A stretch of 39,670 nt of DNA from assembly GCA_014904985.1 (NCBI GenBank), contig MU128966.1, positions 119,344 through 159,013 of the forward strand, in the 5' to 3' direction. The notes beneath the pieces were generated by a model, which saw only the letters and a list, made by a program, of their open reading frames with translations, searched no databases and was not told the DNA's origin. The position numbers were made by a program, and so were the translations under genes. The number at the start of each line of letters is the position of its first letter. The stretch's first letter is position 1. Positions 20,255-31,054 of the stretch are shown here, piece after piece. Origin of the DNA: Hydnum rufescens UP504 (taxonomy: Eukaryota > Basidiomycota > Agaricomycetes > Cantharellales > Hydnaceae).

Positions 20255-21663
20255 ATGTCTCCCTTGCCCTCCCCAGAACTTCTCCAACCCGTCCCTCAGG
20301 GTTATGTTCGCCTCCTCCTCCTTCCCAAGAACGGCTTCTATCTTGAAATACCAATACCACGCATCCAGTCTCTTTGCCTCAGACCCCTTAAATATCTCAC
20401 CTTCCTTGCCTGGTCCATCCTTGGTCAGGAAGGCACCTTGGCTGCTCCTCACACCCCCAACCCCATCCCATTCCAAGATCTCACTGGCGATCTTGTCGAT
20501 GGCGGTATTTACTCCTATATCCTAACATCAACCCCAGCAGATGCTGAAGGTATCCTCCCTTTTCTTTCAAACTCCAAACAAACACCAATCACACTCTTCT
20601 CATCAAACATAGACCTCAGCCGTGCAGTTGATCTTGAAGTCATCAAGTACAAATCAGCAGTAACTTCACAGACTGACACCACCCGCGATGATTTTCGTAC
20701 AAGGCTTCTCGAACGCGATGGCTTCTGTGTCTTCACTGGATACACAGACAGATTTACTGATGCTGTCCATATTATTCCCTTTAGCAGGGGTTCAGAGGTA
20801 CTGCTCAGAAACATTCCTGTCAACTGTGGTCTCTGAACATCTGTCCCTGCCCCACTCCAGTGGTTTGAGGCACTCGTACGCAGTCGTCGAGCTTATGACG
20901 AGAGCGTCGATGACCTCACAGATATAAACGATGTACGCAATGGTCTCCACCTCGTCACCTTGCTACATAGGCCATTTGATCAACGCGAGGTAGCCATACT
21001 CAAGGTCTGCCACATTTCCCATTCCTCAATTATCCTTGATTACTTCTCTCACTCCACATGATCTACCAGACTCCAAACCTTTATCTTGATGTCGCAGATG
21101 TTCCTCCCCGTGCGCAGCGAGACGTACCACTCCATCCATCACTTTCATACCCCCAAATGATCGCTATTCGCTCCAGTGGTTGGTAGATCCAGGCCTTGGA
21201 GGACACACTGTACCGAGCAACTTGGATGCTGCATTCAAAACACAGAGTCAACAACCACCACCCTCAGCCTTATTATTACACTACATATATGGTGCCGCTG
21301 CTGCCATACAATGGGGACATGGTTCAGAAGTATTGAAGACACATCAACACCCTGCCCGCCCAAAAGCACCTGAACCAGCACCAATGGGACCCGAAAGATC
21401 AAACCATAACCGAGGTATTGCAATTGAGAAACGCAAAGCAGCCCAGAATCAAAACCAACACCATGCTTCAAAGCCAACTTCGGACAAGGAGCAAACGGAT
21501 GGCCTGACAGAACGGTCGACTCGGAACGTGACAGACAACGGCGCGTGGAAGATCTTGTATACAGACTTTGGTTAAATGCACCTGATGCAAAAGAGTATCG
21601 TCGCAAGGAAAAAGAGGAAAAGGACAACCATGTGGACCGATGGAGGCGAGGAATAATTACTTA
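20255..21663 (+). pseudogene. HNH_2-type endonuclease gene with several frameshifts
   Basis: The first exon (from at least 20255, frame open further upstream) ends RDDFRTRLLERDGFCVFTG, then AVHIIPFSRGSE at 20800, the start of the HNH core (RD...C..TG, then H-I-I-P). A GTACTG intron leads to WFEALVRSRRAYDESVDD, then INDVRNGLHLVTLLHRPFD (to about 20983), supplying the conserved DVRNG and H..FD end of the fold. Next comes TPNLYLDVADVPPRAQRD. Here frame is lost in a run of five C (about 21150; six would restore it), again near 21340, and again near 21514. Good coding sequence in other frames continues (NDRYSLQWLVDPGLGG, WDPKDQTITEVLQLRN, LVYRLWLNAPDAKEYRRKEK) to the TAG at 21661-21663. This is a once-complete nuclease gene, now broken or carrying assembly indels. 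Confidence 0.7.
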
Positions 21664-22086
21664 GTTCCTATCTTTGTACCATCTCCCTCAATTGACATAC
21701 CTATGTTTTCTACATTTGTACAATATATTTCCTTCTCCACCATTCAGTCATGTCGCTTGTGGGAAGTACTCCCAATGACCTTGTCCTCTCCGTGTTTTGG
21801 CCTAGAACGGATACACTAGTGTTGTCTCTTCTCCTTCCCAATTCCCTCCCCCCTCTCCCTCCCCTCTCTTTCTTCCCCATTACTCTCACAATAAGAATTC
21901 CCCTTTCCTCTTCAACCAGTTTCACCCCACCCGAGAGCTAAATGCTCATAATCAGACAGTTATCACATACTGAATCGCTACAACTCCTTCGACCCCTTCG
22001 ACCCCTTCGACCCCTTCAACCCATTCAACCCCTTCAACCCCCTCAACCCCTTCAATTTCTCATACACCTGGCATGCTGCCAGCACA
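21664..22086. other. Intergenic with a 9-bp minisatellite
   Basis: About 21980-22055 is a tandem array of ttcgacccc/ttcaacccc, roughly eight 9-bp units. The rest is C/T-rich spacer without a supported gene. Confidence 0.8.
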
Positions 22087-22362
22087 TCATCTGCAGCATC
22101 TGTCGCCCATGAGACAATCAGACACCACCATGAGCAGACACGCTTGCACTTTCAAGTCAGCACACTCACATTTCACCATCCCCTCATCCAATCCCCCTTC
22201 CCAATCAGAACACCTCTCCTCCTTCTCCAGCCACGAGTCCAAATAATATCCAACTAGGGACTGCAGACCTATTGTTTGACCACATCCAAATTGACCACCC
22301 CAATGTTCTCCGTCTGCCCCCCAAGCCTCATCACTTAGATCCCTCACACTCACTGCCCCCAT
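22087..22362 (-). CDS. Possible small ORF, unrecognised
   Basis: A 91-codon minus-strand frame rich in Trp, Cys, Gly and acidic residues (GYYLDSWLEKEERCSDWEGG). There is no supporting splice structure. It may be an exon of something longer or a chance frame opposite a C/T-rich strand. Confidence 0.25.
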   Translation of the reverse strand: MGAVSVRDLSDEAWGADGEHWGGQFGCGQTIGLQSLVGYYLDSWLEKEERCSDWEGGLDEGMVKCECADLKVQACLLMVVSDCLMGDRCCR

Positions 22363-22801
22363 ATCCCCATATTCTTTCTCGATACGTTTGATGTCATCTA
22401 CTCAATATTCAATCAATATCTCCCTCAACATCAGCAGTCACAACTGACACTCACTCTGAATTCCCACTCCAACTTTTTCGATGCTACACGTACCAAGAAC
22501 TGTCTTGATACAGCTCGGCACTCATTGAAACAGTCAACACCTCTGTCCATCACATCCATCCCCCCCCGCAGAATACACAAATACACTCACAGATCTTATC
22601 CTCCCCCACTTGGTACACCAGCGCCGCCATAGAACTGCCCAGCTGAATTACAGCCACCTGCTTATCACTCTAACAGGCATCCGCTGCAGTCAGACATCCA
22701 CAGAATCACAACAGTATGCCATCCAAACCATTGGCACCCACTCCGCATCCAGCGACAGAACATTACTACATCAACCCAATTCTCAAAAAAATGTTCTGCG
22801 C
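22363..22801. other. Intergenic; nothing recognised
   Basis: C/T/A-rich sequence with only short unrelated frames. Confidence 0.4.
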
Positions 22802-23332
22802 TCATAAAAACAGAGAGACTGACCAGGACTTCAAGTGGCCTTCAAAGAATGCATCAGCCTCCTCTGGGTCTTGAGTGTACCGGGTTCTTGTCCCAGCTCC
22901 AGCATACCCAAGAAAGCGCGGCAGGGTCTTCATTCTGGAAATCTCTTTGTCCTTTGCCAGCCCCAGAGCCTTGACAATCCCAGCATTTACGCGACTTTTG
23001 ACGCGTTTGAGTCCCTTGACGACGTTCTCAATCCGAGCCATCGCTTCCCCTAGTTCTCTAGCATCGACAGACGCATCGCCCAATGCAGCCAGAACCTCAA
23101 GTTCAGCAAACGCAGATTCCAGAGCATAAATTCCAGAGAGGAAGACACCAGGCATTATAAGGCTTCGTAGGCTTCGTAGGCTTCGTAGGCTTTGAGAGTA
23201 CAAATAAACCCATCCTGCATCCGTCCTTCCAGCCATGACGTCACTCATCCTCACTGAGCAGCAAAAGTGGGCTCGTCTCTTCAACAACTCCTGGTCCAAC
23301 GTGTCTATCCCCATTGAGAGACGGGGCACCAA
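22802..23332 (-). CDS. Helical hypothetical protein (up to 176 aa)
   Basis: A continuous minus-strand frame. The best coding part starts at the Met near 23154 (MPGVFLSGIYALESAFAELE) and continues with an amphipathic stretch ARELGEAMARIENVVKGLKR and a C-terminal FLGYAGAGTRTRYTQDPEEA. The longer version adds a leader containing three SLR repeats, encoded by a 9-bp minisatellite (23161-23192). I therefore favour an internal start or a missing upstream exon. No family recognised. Confidence 0.5.
   Translation of the reverse strand: MVPRLSMGIDTLDQELLKRRAHFCCSVRMSDVMAGRTDAGWVYLYSQSLRSLRSLRSLIMPGVFLSGIYALESAFAELEVLAALGDASVDARELGEAMARIENVVKGLKRVKSRVNAGIVKALGLAKDKEISRMKTLPRFLGYAGAGTRTRYTQDPEEADAFFEGHLKSWSVSLFL
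23161..23192. repeat. 9-bp minisatellite (cttcgtagg, about 3.5 units)
   Basis: A perfect tandem of cttcgtagg lies at the 5' side of the 22802-23332 gene. It is one of several 9-10-bp arrays confined to 21.9-28.2 kb. Confidence 0.85.
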
Positions 23333-23768
23333 GCGTATGAGGCTCCCCTATCAGCCTCCCTGTCATGCACACCCTCATCCCCCTCAACCCAGTCTCTCCA
23401 GATGTCGTCAGAGCCCCAACTGGAGTTGAACCTACCATCAAGGAACCATGTATGCATCCCTATTTGACCAAGACCCCCCATACCAATCCACCCTAGCCAA
23501 TCCTCTCCTAGATTCTTCGCACCCCAAGTGACCCCTGATTTCCTCGACAAGTACCCCCGTGTATCCTTGCGTGTCCTTGCATTGGCAGTGGTTTCAACGC
23601 GTTTGATGAACCATAAATGTACTTTTACAGTCCACTCTGGTTACTACATTTGCTTTAGCCACACAGAACGCGCTTTCCCTAGCACAAAAATCATAATCTC
23701 TGCTGCTTTCATTCCCACCTCTCCAAGCGTAGCCTCTATGAAAGATACCACAGCCGCATCGCTATTCC

Positions 23769-24910
23769 CTACTTTGTCTTCGAGGGGATGAGCTTCGTTG
23801 GATTTGAGCTGATGCCAGACCTGGCGTTCTGCTTCATATATTTCATCTGCACCTGAAAGAGAGAGGTCTGTCCAATGCGGATCCACCAAGGTCATCCCAC
23901 CCCACTCAGATTGGGTGAATATTCAGTCATCATGGGACACCAGGACAGGAAACAAACTCACTCGAAAAAATCGATACAGGGCCACTGTCTGCACACTCAC
24001 CTCGTCTTCAGTCATGTCCTGATAGCGACACCAATGGTCCTTCTCGTATTTTCCCCTCAGCTGTGTCAGGACAGGGTTCTTACTGGACTTGACAACGATA
24101 AGATGCACCATGCGGAGAAGAGTATACATCACACTCAGAGGTCGAGTAAGACATGTGTCTCCCATGTCTTGACTCTCTGCCAGTGCCTAGAGCAGATAGT
24201 GAGACACTGTAGGATATCTGGAGTGTGTGAAACCCCACCTCGGCTATCATTTCAAGATTTGCACGGTCTGGAGGACAGTTGAACGCGTTTAGAGCCATCG
24301 TTACTGGCACAGACAGCTGCATCGGCTTCACAATGGTGATCTAATACATCACAACGCCATGAAATGCCACGTAAACGCCAGACACCAGGTAAACGGGGGA
24401 GGTCATCGACAACCCAACAGAGTCCCCACGTACCCATTTTCCAAAAGAGATTGACTCCACACCTCTAGCTGCATGATGTACTGCTGACTCTGGTGTTGCG
24501 ATCAGACCACCATTGAACCAGGTAGCAACTGTCTTGAAGTCGTGCACAGGTTGAGACTGGTGGTACTTGACTCCCTCCATATCAATCTGTATCAGGACAA
24601 GCACTGTGTAGATAGATAGACAATCAGACGTTTTTAATAGTCACTCGCCAGTGTTTGCTGGATTTCAACATGCTCGACATGCTCGACATGCTCGACATGC
24701 TTTGTATCTAATACGGACTGCCACAGATTGGCCATGAGGAACACGCCAGGAGACACAACGCGCAGTCACAGAACCCACCTGCATTTCTGCTGCTAGACCC
24801 TTGAACGACGTCACAAGTTCATCACTAAGAGGCACCTTTCGCAGTGCAGTATAGCCAGCAATTCTTTGGGTGAGATTGTTCACAGCTTTCGCAAGGCTCT
24901 GTTGACTCAT
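23769..24910 (-). CDS. Hypothetical protein, 5 exons, about 218 aa
   Basis: Exons in coding order are 24910-24779, 24586-24434, 24340-24239, 24186-24001 and 23852-23769; every exon is a multiple of three nucleotides (all introns phase 0). The N-terminus is helical (MSQQSLAKAVNNLTQRIAGY). Next come YHQSQPVHDFKTVATWFNGG and a central MALNAFNCPPDRANLEMIAE, then LRGKYEKDHWCRYQDM, ending in a basic tail (NPTKLIPSKTK). A GTGAGT 51 bases beyond the fourth donor could lengthen exon 4. A different frame downstream (23644-23850, VWHQLKSNEAHPLEDK) also looks coding, so the 3' end is uncertain. Intron 1 contains a catgctcga minisatellite. Family unknown. Confidence 0.55.
24669..24702. repeat. 9-bp minisatellite (catgctcga)
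   Basis: About 3.5 perfect units inside the first intron of the minus-strand gene. Confidence 0.85.
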
Positions 24911-25090
24911 GACAGTGACAGTATGAAATGGTCTGCTACAAGTGACAATCGAGTGATAATTGAATGTAAAGAAGCTATGTTCCAAATAAGGAATCCATTG
25001 AGTTTCCACAGAATGAAGAGCTGTCCAGAAGACCCAGAAGAGAGAGACGTTGGAGCACATTTGAGAGCAGCGGACACTTGTAGACGAAAC

Positions 25091-25140
25091 GCAGGGGACA
25101 CAGGGGACACAGGGGACACGGGGGACACAGGGGACACAGC
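25091..25140. repeat. 10-bp minisatellite (caggggacac)
   Basis: About five near-perfect units upstream of the 23769-24910 gene. Confidence 0.9.
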
Positions 25141-25240
25141 ATAGAATCTACACATAGCAAACTAGACACTACCAGATATCAGTGAGCATTATTCATCGCC
25201 AACCCAGCATGACCTACAAGAGAGCACTATCTCTTTGTGG

Positions 25241-25277
25241 ACTCTGCTGACTCTGCTGACTCTGCTGACTCTGCTGA
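25241..25277. repeat. 9-bp minisatellite (actctgctg)
   Basis: Four units just downstream of the 25318-27371 gene (minus). Confidence 0.85.
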
Positions 25278-25317
25278 GGAAGAAGGCATGAGTGTAATCT
25301 ATTGACCACATAGAAAA

Positions 25318-27371
25318 CTAACCAGAAGCAGAGGCGGTGGAGACACGCTTAATCCGTCTCCTTTTCGGCTTCAGGTCAGTGGAAGAAGAGAGTGCAGATC
25401 CTGGCAGGCACCGTGAGTACATATAAACTTGTCACTAGACAACTCCAACCAGAAGTTAATTTAGAGGACGTGCGTCGCTTCTTTTTGGACGTCGTTTGCA
25501 GGACTGAAGAAGAGGCGACAGAAGAGGCGACAGAAGAAGAGACAGAAGAAGAGGCGACAGAAGAAGAGGCAGAAGAAGAGGCGGCAGCAGCAGAATCTGA
25601 TCCTGAACTAGAGCTAGACCCAACAGGAAGAACAGGGATGCTGTCTGGAACACCATCAAACATTCACAACCAACATTGAGGTAAATACACACCAACCTCG
25701 ACCTGGAACTCCAGTAAACCCTCGATCGCCTGGCTCTGGTGGATCTACCAGCTGCTGTCCAGTGCTTATCGATCCAAGGAACTGTAACAGTTCTTCATCT
25801 GTGCTATCAGGAGAGAGTGTGCTGGGAATCGATATCATTGCCTGCAAGTTGCCGAGATTTATGACTAATACAGAGTGACTAATACAGAGTCGCTACCCGA
25901 TAGTAAGTAGAACCAGACGGAGAAGTAGCACAGCATGATCTCCCAGGAATGCCTGAACCAGACTTTTCAAGGCAGTCTCAGAATCTGCTTTTCCGGCCGC
26001 AAGAGGGTGAGGTCCAGTACGATCTGTCCATAGATCCTCCCACAACTGTCTTTCCCCAGCTTGAGATGCACTTCCGTGTTCCTTGCTTCGAAATGTAGAA
26101 AACAGCCAGGATGGATGAAGAGCGACCATGCAACCCCACTGAGTAGACCTATTAGATACTGATATCCTTCTCCACTCAAGACACTTACCCGACGATACGC
26201 TCCAACAAGACGATTCCCTCCACTGATATCGCTCAAATTCTTTGAACCAAAGTCAAGTGCCTGAAATTTTTCATGTTGTCCAAGTGTTGTAGGTCCCTCC
26301 CCAGCAAGCGAAGCACCAGTCTTCGAATACCATTTCAAAGACCAAAGCACTCGCAATAAGACTGACAATGCTTGAATGGCGTAGCGTCGATCACCAGAGC
26401 TGTCTTCACTGAATTCATGTATGTTCTGAGCTAACAAACTTCAGATCAAGTCCTGAATTAGAACACAAAAGATTGCACCTTCCAACCACTGATCAACCCA
26501 GTAACACCGATCGAGTCGTCAAGCAGTGCTTCAAGACGCAACATATTTGCACTGTCCGTTGTTTTTGCTGCAGTTGATGCATTTTTCTATCAAAACAGTC
26601 AGACAACAAGGTGCAATATCATACAGACTGTGCCACTTCTGTGGCCACCCCCATCAATGTTGGGAAACTCACCCAATCATCCGCAGTTGCTGGAGCAGCA
26701 CCTCGCAAAGTAGCATGGATTGCTATGGCTCTCTGTTCCTTGTGGAGGGGCCTTGCCTTTGCTTCCATTGACGCAAACGCAGTTAAAAAGTATTCTGGGG
26801 TAAGAGGTGTCTCCTGGATGTAATCGACAAGCCAAGCTGCACGATGGATGTATTGAGCACGTATTGATTCAGCATCTGGTCGCGTCTGTAACAACCCAAG
26901 CTCCACTTATTAGTATCAAGAGAGATGGATGAGAACAACCCGCACCTTTTTACCCTTTCCAAGACCCTGAGCAGCAGCAGCAGTCTGAGCAGCAGCAGTC
27001 TGAGCAGCAGCAGTCTGAGCATCAGCAGCGGCAGCAATCTGAGAAGCAGTCTGGATAGCCGTCGTTTGCGCGGCAGAATCTTGCGGACCCGGCTCCTTGT
27101 CCGCACTACCAGCCGCGCTAGTGCGTCCAACATAGTCTCCGAGATGGCCCTAGCAGGCATACTTGGTCATTCAAAATGCAGCACAACAGATGCCTGGTAG
27201 ATATGGGACAGATGTGAAAACAACCTGGACGAGTCGAACCACTGCCTCAGCTGATTCTCGGTACTCATCTCCTTCGTCCTCATCTAGAGACTGCGAAGAA
27301 GGAGGCTCGCCCTCCATCTCTGTAAATTCCATGAAGAACTGCTTGTAGAGAGCGAGATAACGTCGCGACAT
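25318..27371 (-). CDS. Nuclear-type Ser/Ala-rich protein, 9 exons, 515 aa
   Basis: Exons in coding order are 27371-27225, 27149-26946, 26885-26673, 26586-26479, 26425-26189, 26138-25897, 25821-25703, 25644-25450 and 25400-25318. The sum is 1548 nt, exactly 516 codons, with GT-AG at each border. Exon 1 ends in an acidic segment (SLDEDEGDEYRESAEAVV). Exon 2 encodes an Ala/Gln/Thr repeat (AAQTAAAQTAAA). The middle is folded-looking (YIHRAAWLVDYIQETPLTPE and RYAIQALSVLLRVLWSLKWY). Exon 8 is a poly-Ser/Ala/Val tract ending KKKRR and exon 9 carries KPKRRRIKR, two basic clusters typical of nuclear localisation signals.

The start lies only 63 bp from the divergent coiled-coil gene at 27435, suggesting shared control. 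I do not recognise the central domain. Nuclear location is inferred from the basic clusters. Confidence 0.75.
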
Positions 27372-27434
27372 GGAAGGCTTAAACTGCTTCGCTGTTAGAA
27401 GCCCGTATGTCCGAACTCCTCGCGCACAACCACA
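27372..27434. promoter_or_regulatory. 63-bp divergent intergenic interval
   Basis: Separates the start codons of the 515-aa minus-strand gene and the coiled-coil gene at 27435. So short a gap implies a shared promoter or overlapping 5' leaders. Confidence 0.35.
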
Positions 27435-28030
27435 ATGAGCAGCCGCTATACGTATGAACTCACATCCCCTGCCTCATCCCCTGCATCAGATCCAATATAT
27501 GAAGAAGATGTGCAGTTTGAGATCTCGGTACGTTCATGTTCTGCCAGAACTCCTAGGTACCTAGAGCAGCACCTAGTCATTGCGAGACCGCGTCACCGAG
27601 TTGGAAGACCAAGTATCTGTCCTCGAGGTATCTCACACTCTACCCACGCCCTGACAGACATTCTGATAGAGATATACCATAGAAATCACTCAAAGTGGAA
27701 CACAATCGCGCCAATGCAGCCGAAAAGCATGTCGAGATACTCGCGGAAATGGTGAGCCATAAAAACTCTCCAGTAAACTGATATGTCTGAAATTCCACAC
27801 AGCTCCAGCAAAAATCATTCTCCAAGGCAATCCAAGAGACCACGCAGGGACTATGGGAGAGTGTCTCAAAATCCGAGGTCCTCTAATCGGTGCGCAGACA
27901 GATCTGGATCTGACCCATGCATATCCCATAGAAGGAAGCCAAAGACGCCAGAGATGAAGCTGATTACTGGAAACAGGGTCTCAAGCGACTCATAGAGGGG
28001 TGGGAGAGCCAAATCAGTAACAATCGGTAG
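27435..28030 (+). CDS. Small coiled-coil protein, copy A (128 aa, 5 exons)
   Basis: Exons are 27435-27527, 27577-27627, 27683-27751, 27803-27877 and 27932-28030 (93, 51, 69, 75 and 99 nt), all phase 0, with GT-AG introns of about 49-55 bp. The N-terminus is Ser/Pro/acidic (SPASSPASDPIYEEDVQ). The rest is heptad-rich: SLRDRVTELEDQVSVLE, then NAAEKHVEILAEM and ARDEADYWKQGLKRLIEGWE. Charge and spacing suggest a parallel coiled coil acting as a dimerisation or adaptor protein. It is clearly homologous to the gene at 38511-39334: internal exon sizes are identical and motifs match exon by exon. It is head-to-head with the 515-aa gene and precedes the dioxygenase gene. Function unknown. Confidence 0.8.
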
Positions 28031-28110
28031 CCGTCACCAACTGTGCAACTGTCGGCAATGTCACCAACCAGTAACCATCAGCAACCGTCGGCGGCAGATC
28101 ACTATGTTAT

Positions 28111-28162
28111 ACCTCGTGACGCCTCGTGACGCCTCGTGACGCCTTGTGACGCCTTGTGACGC
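28111..28162. repeat. 10-bp minisatellite (gcctcgtgac)
   Basis: Five units (two with a t variant) in the spacer between copy A and the dioxygenase gene. Confidence 0.9.
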
Positions 28163-28229
28163 TGCACCCTACGCCCTACACCCTGTTCTTTTGCACCCCC
28201 CTTGTTCCGCACCCTATCTCTCTTTAATC

Positions 28230-30768
28230 ATGAATACCAATGAGATGACTGCAGTGCAAAAGGCTGAAGACAAGGAAAAGAAGAGATTAACTCACAAGAA
28301 ACAATCAAGAAAGGCCAGCGAGGTGCTGATCTATACCCTCCCCCCACTGTGTCCATGATTCAACCTCTGACAACAGTCTAGGCGCGCAACCGTGAAAAAG
28401 AAGATGAGCTGCAGAAACTTATCGATGAGATCAGAACCATAGTTGACTATGATGCTAAAATGGTAGGAGCTGAAACATCACCTCTCTCTTGATCTCCATA
28501 ATCACCCATGCGCCCTAGGTTTTGCAGCACGTCTTTGGGAATGACGTCAACATACATATCCATAGAGTAAAAGTTGACGATGAGCGAACTAGGATACTCT
28601 TGCAGCACGAATTTACAACAGGAAGTGTGCTTGACCAGAATGATAGGGTCGTCCGACAGCAAATAGACACCTGGATAAACACATTTGGGATCCATGTAAT
28701 CATGGACAGCACAACAAGTGAAATCCATAGTGTTATTCGTGCATCGTGGGTAGAAATCTGCGGAGCAGCAGTATGGACTGCTCAAATATTTGATCTAGAC
28801 CTCATTCCCCATGCCCAGAGGCTGGAATTGGGGAGCATGACATTGAAGAACTGCACTCTGTCATGAACAGCATCATCATGCACAGTGGTGCCACTGGGTC
28901 TGTGAGGGTAGCTATCACCACTCCTCTTGATAACTCTTCCCATTTTCTGATAACACCCAGCCTGCCCAATACCATGCCGTCCGCACCATGCCGCCCGAAG
29001 GGACAGCTCGGAAACAATGGCAAATTAAGAACGAAGTCTGGGGGGTGCGTGTCCAACTACTTGCTCTAGACTAACTGTTCTGATTGTGTACTGCTCCAGG
29101 AAAAGGACCCAAAGTTCATCAAAGTCACAGGAAGTATGCAAGGAATTGGCATGGCTGGGAAGATGAAACCTGGTATAATATCAGAACCGTATTCACTATC
29201 TGACAGGGTGACCTCAGGGCCAAAGTGAGACTCCACCCCCAAACACTGATTAACGTTGAATTATATATCCATGCACCCTCCAGAGCAGTGAAAGCCCAAG
29301 AAATGTTCACTGAACTCCACGTTCCCCAGATTCTCAACCGTCGAGTTGGAAAACTCAGCCAACATGCCCTGGACGAAGCTCAAATGCTCGCCTACACGTA
29401 AGTCTACTCCAAGCTTGCTGTCTTAACACTACTTATACCATGGAGACAGACACAATTTACCCTCCTTTAATTTTATTCCCTACGGAGCTGAAGTTCCAAA
29501 CGAGAGGGCATTCCCTGCAATATGGATTGTTTCCAACTGCTTCTCCAACGTGCTACACCTCGATGAAAAAGACAAGACAAAATCAACATACGTGGCCTGG
29601 TGGCAAGCCCATTTTGATGCAGCCAAAGCAGAGTGGACAATCGCTGATCGGCCCCAAGACAAAGGCAAGGTCCAAAGAGGTGCATTTCTACTTGCCAGTC
29701 TAGGAGTTGCCATAGACCTGGAGACGTAAGTGAATACAAATCCACTGGTAGTAAATTTATTAACGTCGTGCCCGCAGTCTTTGTGGTGCTGGATTTGTGG
29801 AGGCAATATTCACCGCCAAACGCCACTGGCATGTCACCACGTCCAGTTTTCAAGTGAAAGGATACACAAGACATGGCTTGGGGATAGCCATAACTTCACG
29901 CCAGGTCAATAATACCCTGCTTGCCCAAAAGGCCATGGAGGGGGACGGGGAGGGTGTTCGATCATTCACTGATACCCTTGAAGATTGGACTTCTAAATTT
30001 CCTGGCCGAACATCCACCACCACTCGACCCCGCGCCATCAGAACCCCATCTTTGGCATCTCAATCATCCTCCTCCTCTCAACCACGCACCTCCTCTCAGC
30101 CCACCCTTCCTCCCATTATCCAACTCTCCAAAGATCCAGAGCGTTCCAAACGACGCTATCAACCTCCTGGATCAGACACCAAAGCGGGGAGAAAACTTGC
30201 AGTCAAGAAGGAACTTGAGGGTATTTTGGCCTCATTGAAAAATGTCCAATCAAATCAGAAAGATGTGGACGCATTACTCTCTGGCGGAAAGGCAGTGTGG
30301 AAGCGCGTGCGGGATAAAATGGATCAGAAACACAAGGGAGATCAAGGCGATTGGGAAGAGGATATGCTAAATCCCCCCAAGATCCAACCCAACAAACCCA
30401 AAGTCCCAACTGCTTCCCAATCTACCCCCCCTTCAAAACTCCCCGCCTCCAATGCGCAGGTTCCACAGGTTGCACAGATTCGCCAGACCGACAAGGACAT
30501 CGCTGTGGCCGTCCAGACCGCCGCCCAATCTACGCTGACAACTCCTTCAGTACTCCCCACCTCTAGCGCACAGGCTGCTCGGATTGCACAGGCCCATGAG
30601 GACGCCACCATGGACGTTGAGATGGATATTTCCACAGATGTCGCCGCAGATATTCGGGGCGATTTTGACACGGAAGAAAGCGAGGAGGACTCTGATGAAG
30701 ATTCTGACGAGTCAAGCGAGTGGGACAGCGATAAGACCATGGAATTCAAAGGCTGGAGAACAAGATAA
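28230..30768 (+). CDS. Candidate Tet/JBP-like 2OG-Fe(II) dioxygenase (700 aa, 9 exons)
   Basis: Exons are 28230-28322, 28382-28462, 28519-28770, 28821-28907, 28961-29044, 29100-29224, 29284-29397, 29450-29725 and 29778-30768. The sum is 2103 nt, exactly 701 codons, with GT-AG throughout.

The N-terminus is basic and helical, resembling a bZIP-type stretch (KEKKRLTHKKQSRKASEARN). The presumed catalytic domain (about 200-415) has FPAIWIVSNCFSNVLHLDEK with His315-x-Asp317, then GAFLLASLGVAIDL, a distal His in RHWHVTT (387/389) and Arg412 in GLGIAITSR. Order and spacing (H-x-D, GxFxL strand, H, R) match the double-stranded beta-helix of fungal Tet/JBP-like enzymes, which oxidise 5-methylcytosine in relatives. 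The C-terminal 280 residues are disordered, Ser/Pro-rich, and end acidic (EESEEDSDEDSDESSEWDSD). Gene structure is firm; the enzyme call is by motif only. Confidence 0.7.
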
Positions 30769-31054
30769 TCCTGAGATGTGGCCCTCGCGTTCCCTCTCCT
30801 CTTTACTTACACCCCATCATTCCATGCTCTGCCTCAGTCTCTCACCAGTCTCAGATGTCATTGTTTAATATAGCTGCAAATAACCTGAGAAGTAACAAGC
30901 TGCACCCCATGTCAGAACTTAGATAGTGTGTCAAGTCCCTGTCCAAACTGCGCACAGGAATTGGGTCTGGAAGGTTTCTGCTGAGAGCAGCAAAAGAGCA
31001 TTGATGATTTTCTCTAGAGGAGGGATGCTAGTTTATCAGAAGTTTTAATGCCAA
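30769..31054. other. Intergenic; nothing recognised
   Basis: Spacer of about 290 bp between the dioxygenase stop and the 46-bp repeat array. Confidence 0.5.

Noticed and set aside
25392..25679. Glu-rich plus-strand frame (EEATEEETEEE)
   Set aside because: Antisense to the Ser/Ala/Val-rich exon 8 of the minus-strand gene, whose splice model is exact.
28447..29056. Minus-strand frames of 65-112 codons
   Set aside because: Antisense to exons 3-5 of the dioxygenase gene, which join in frame with consensus splice sites.
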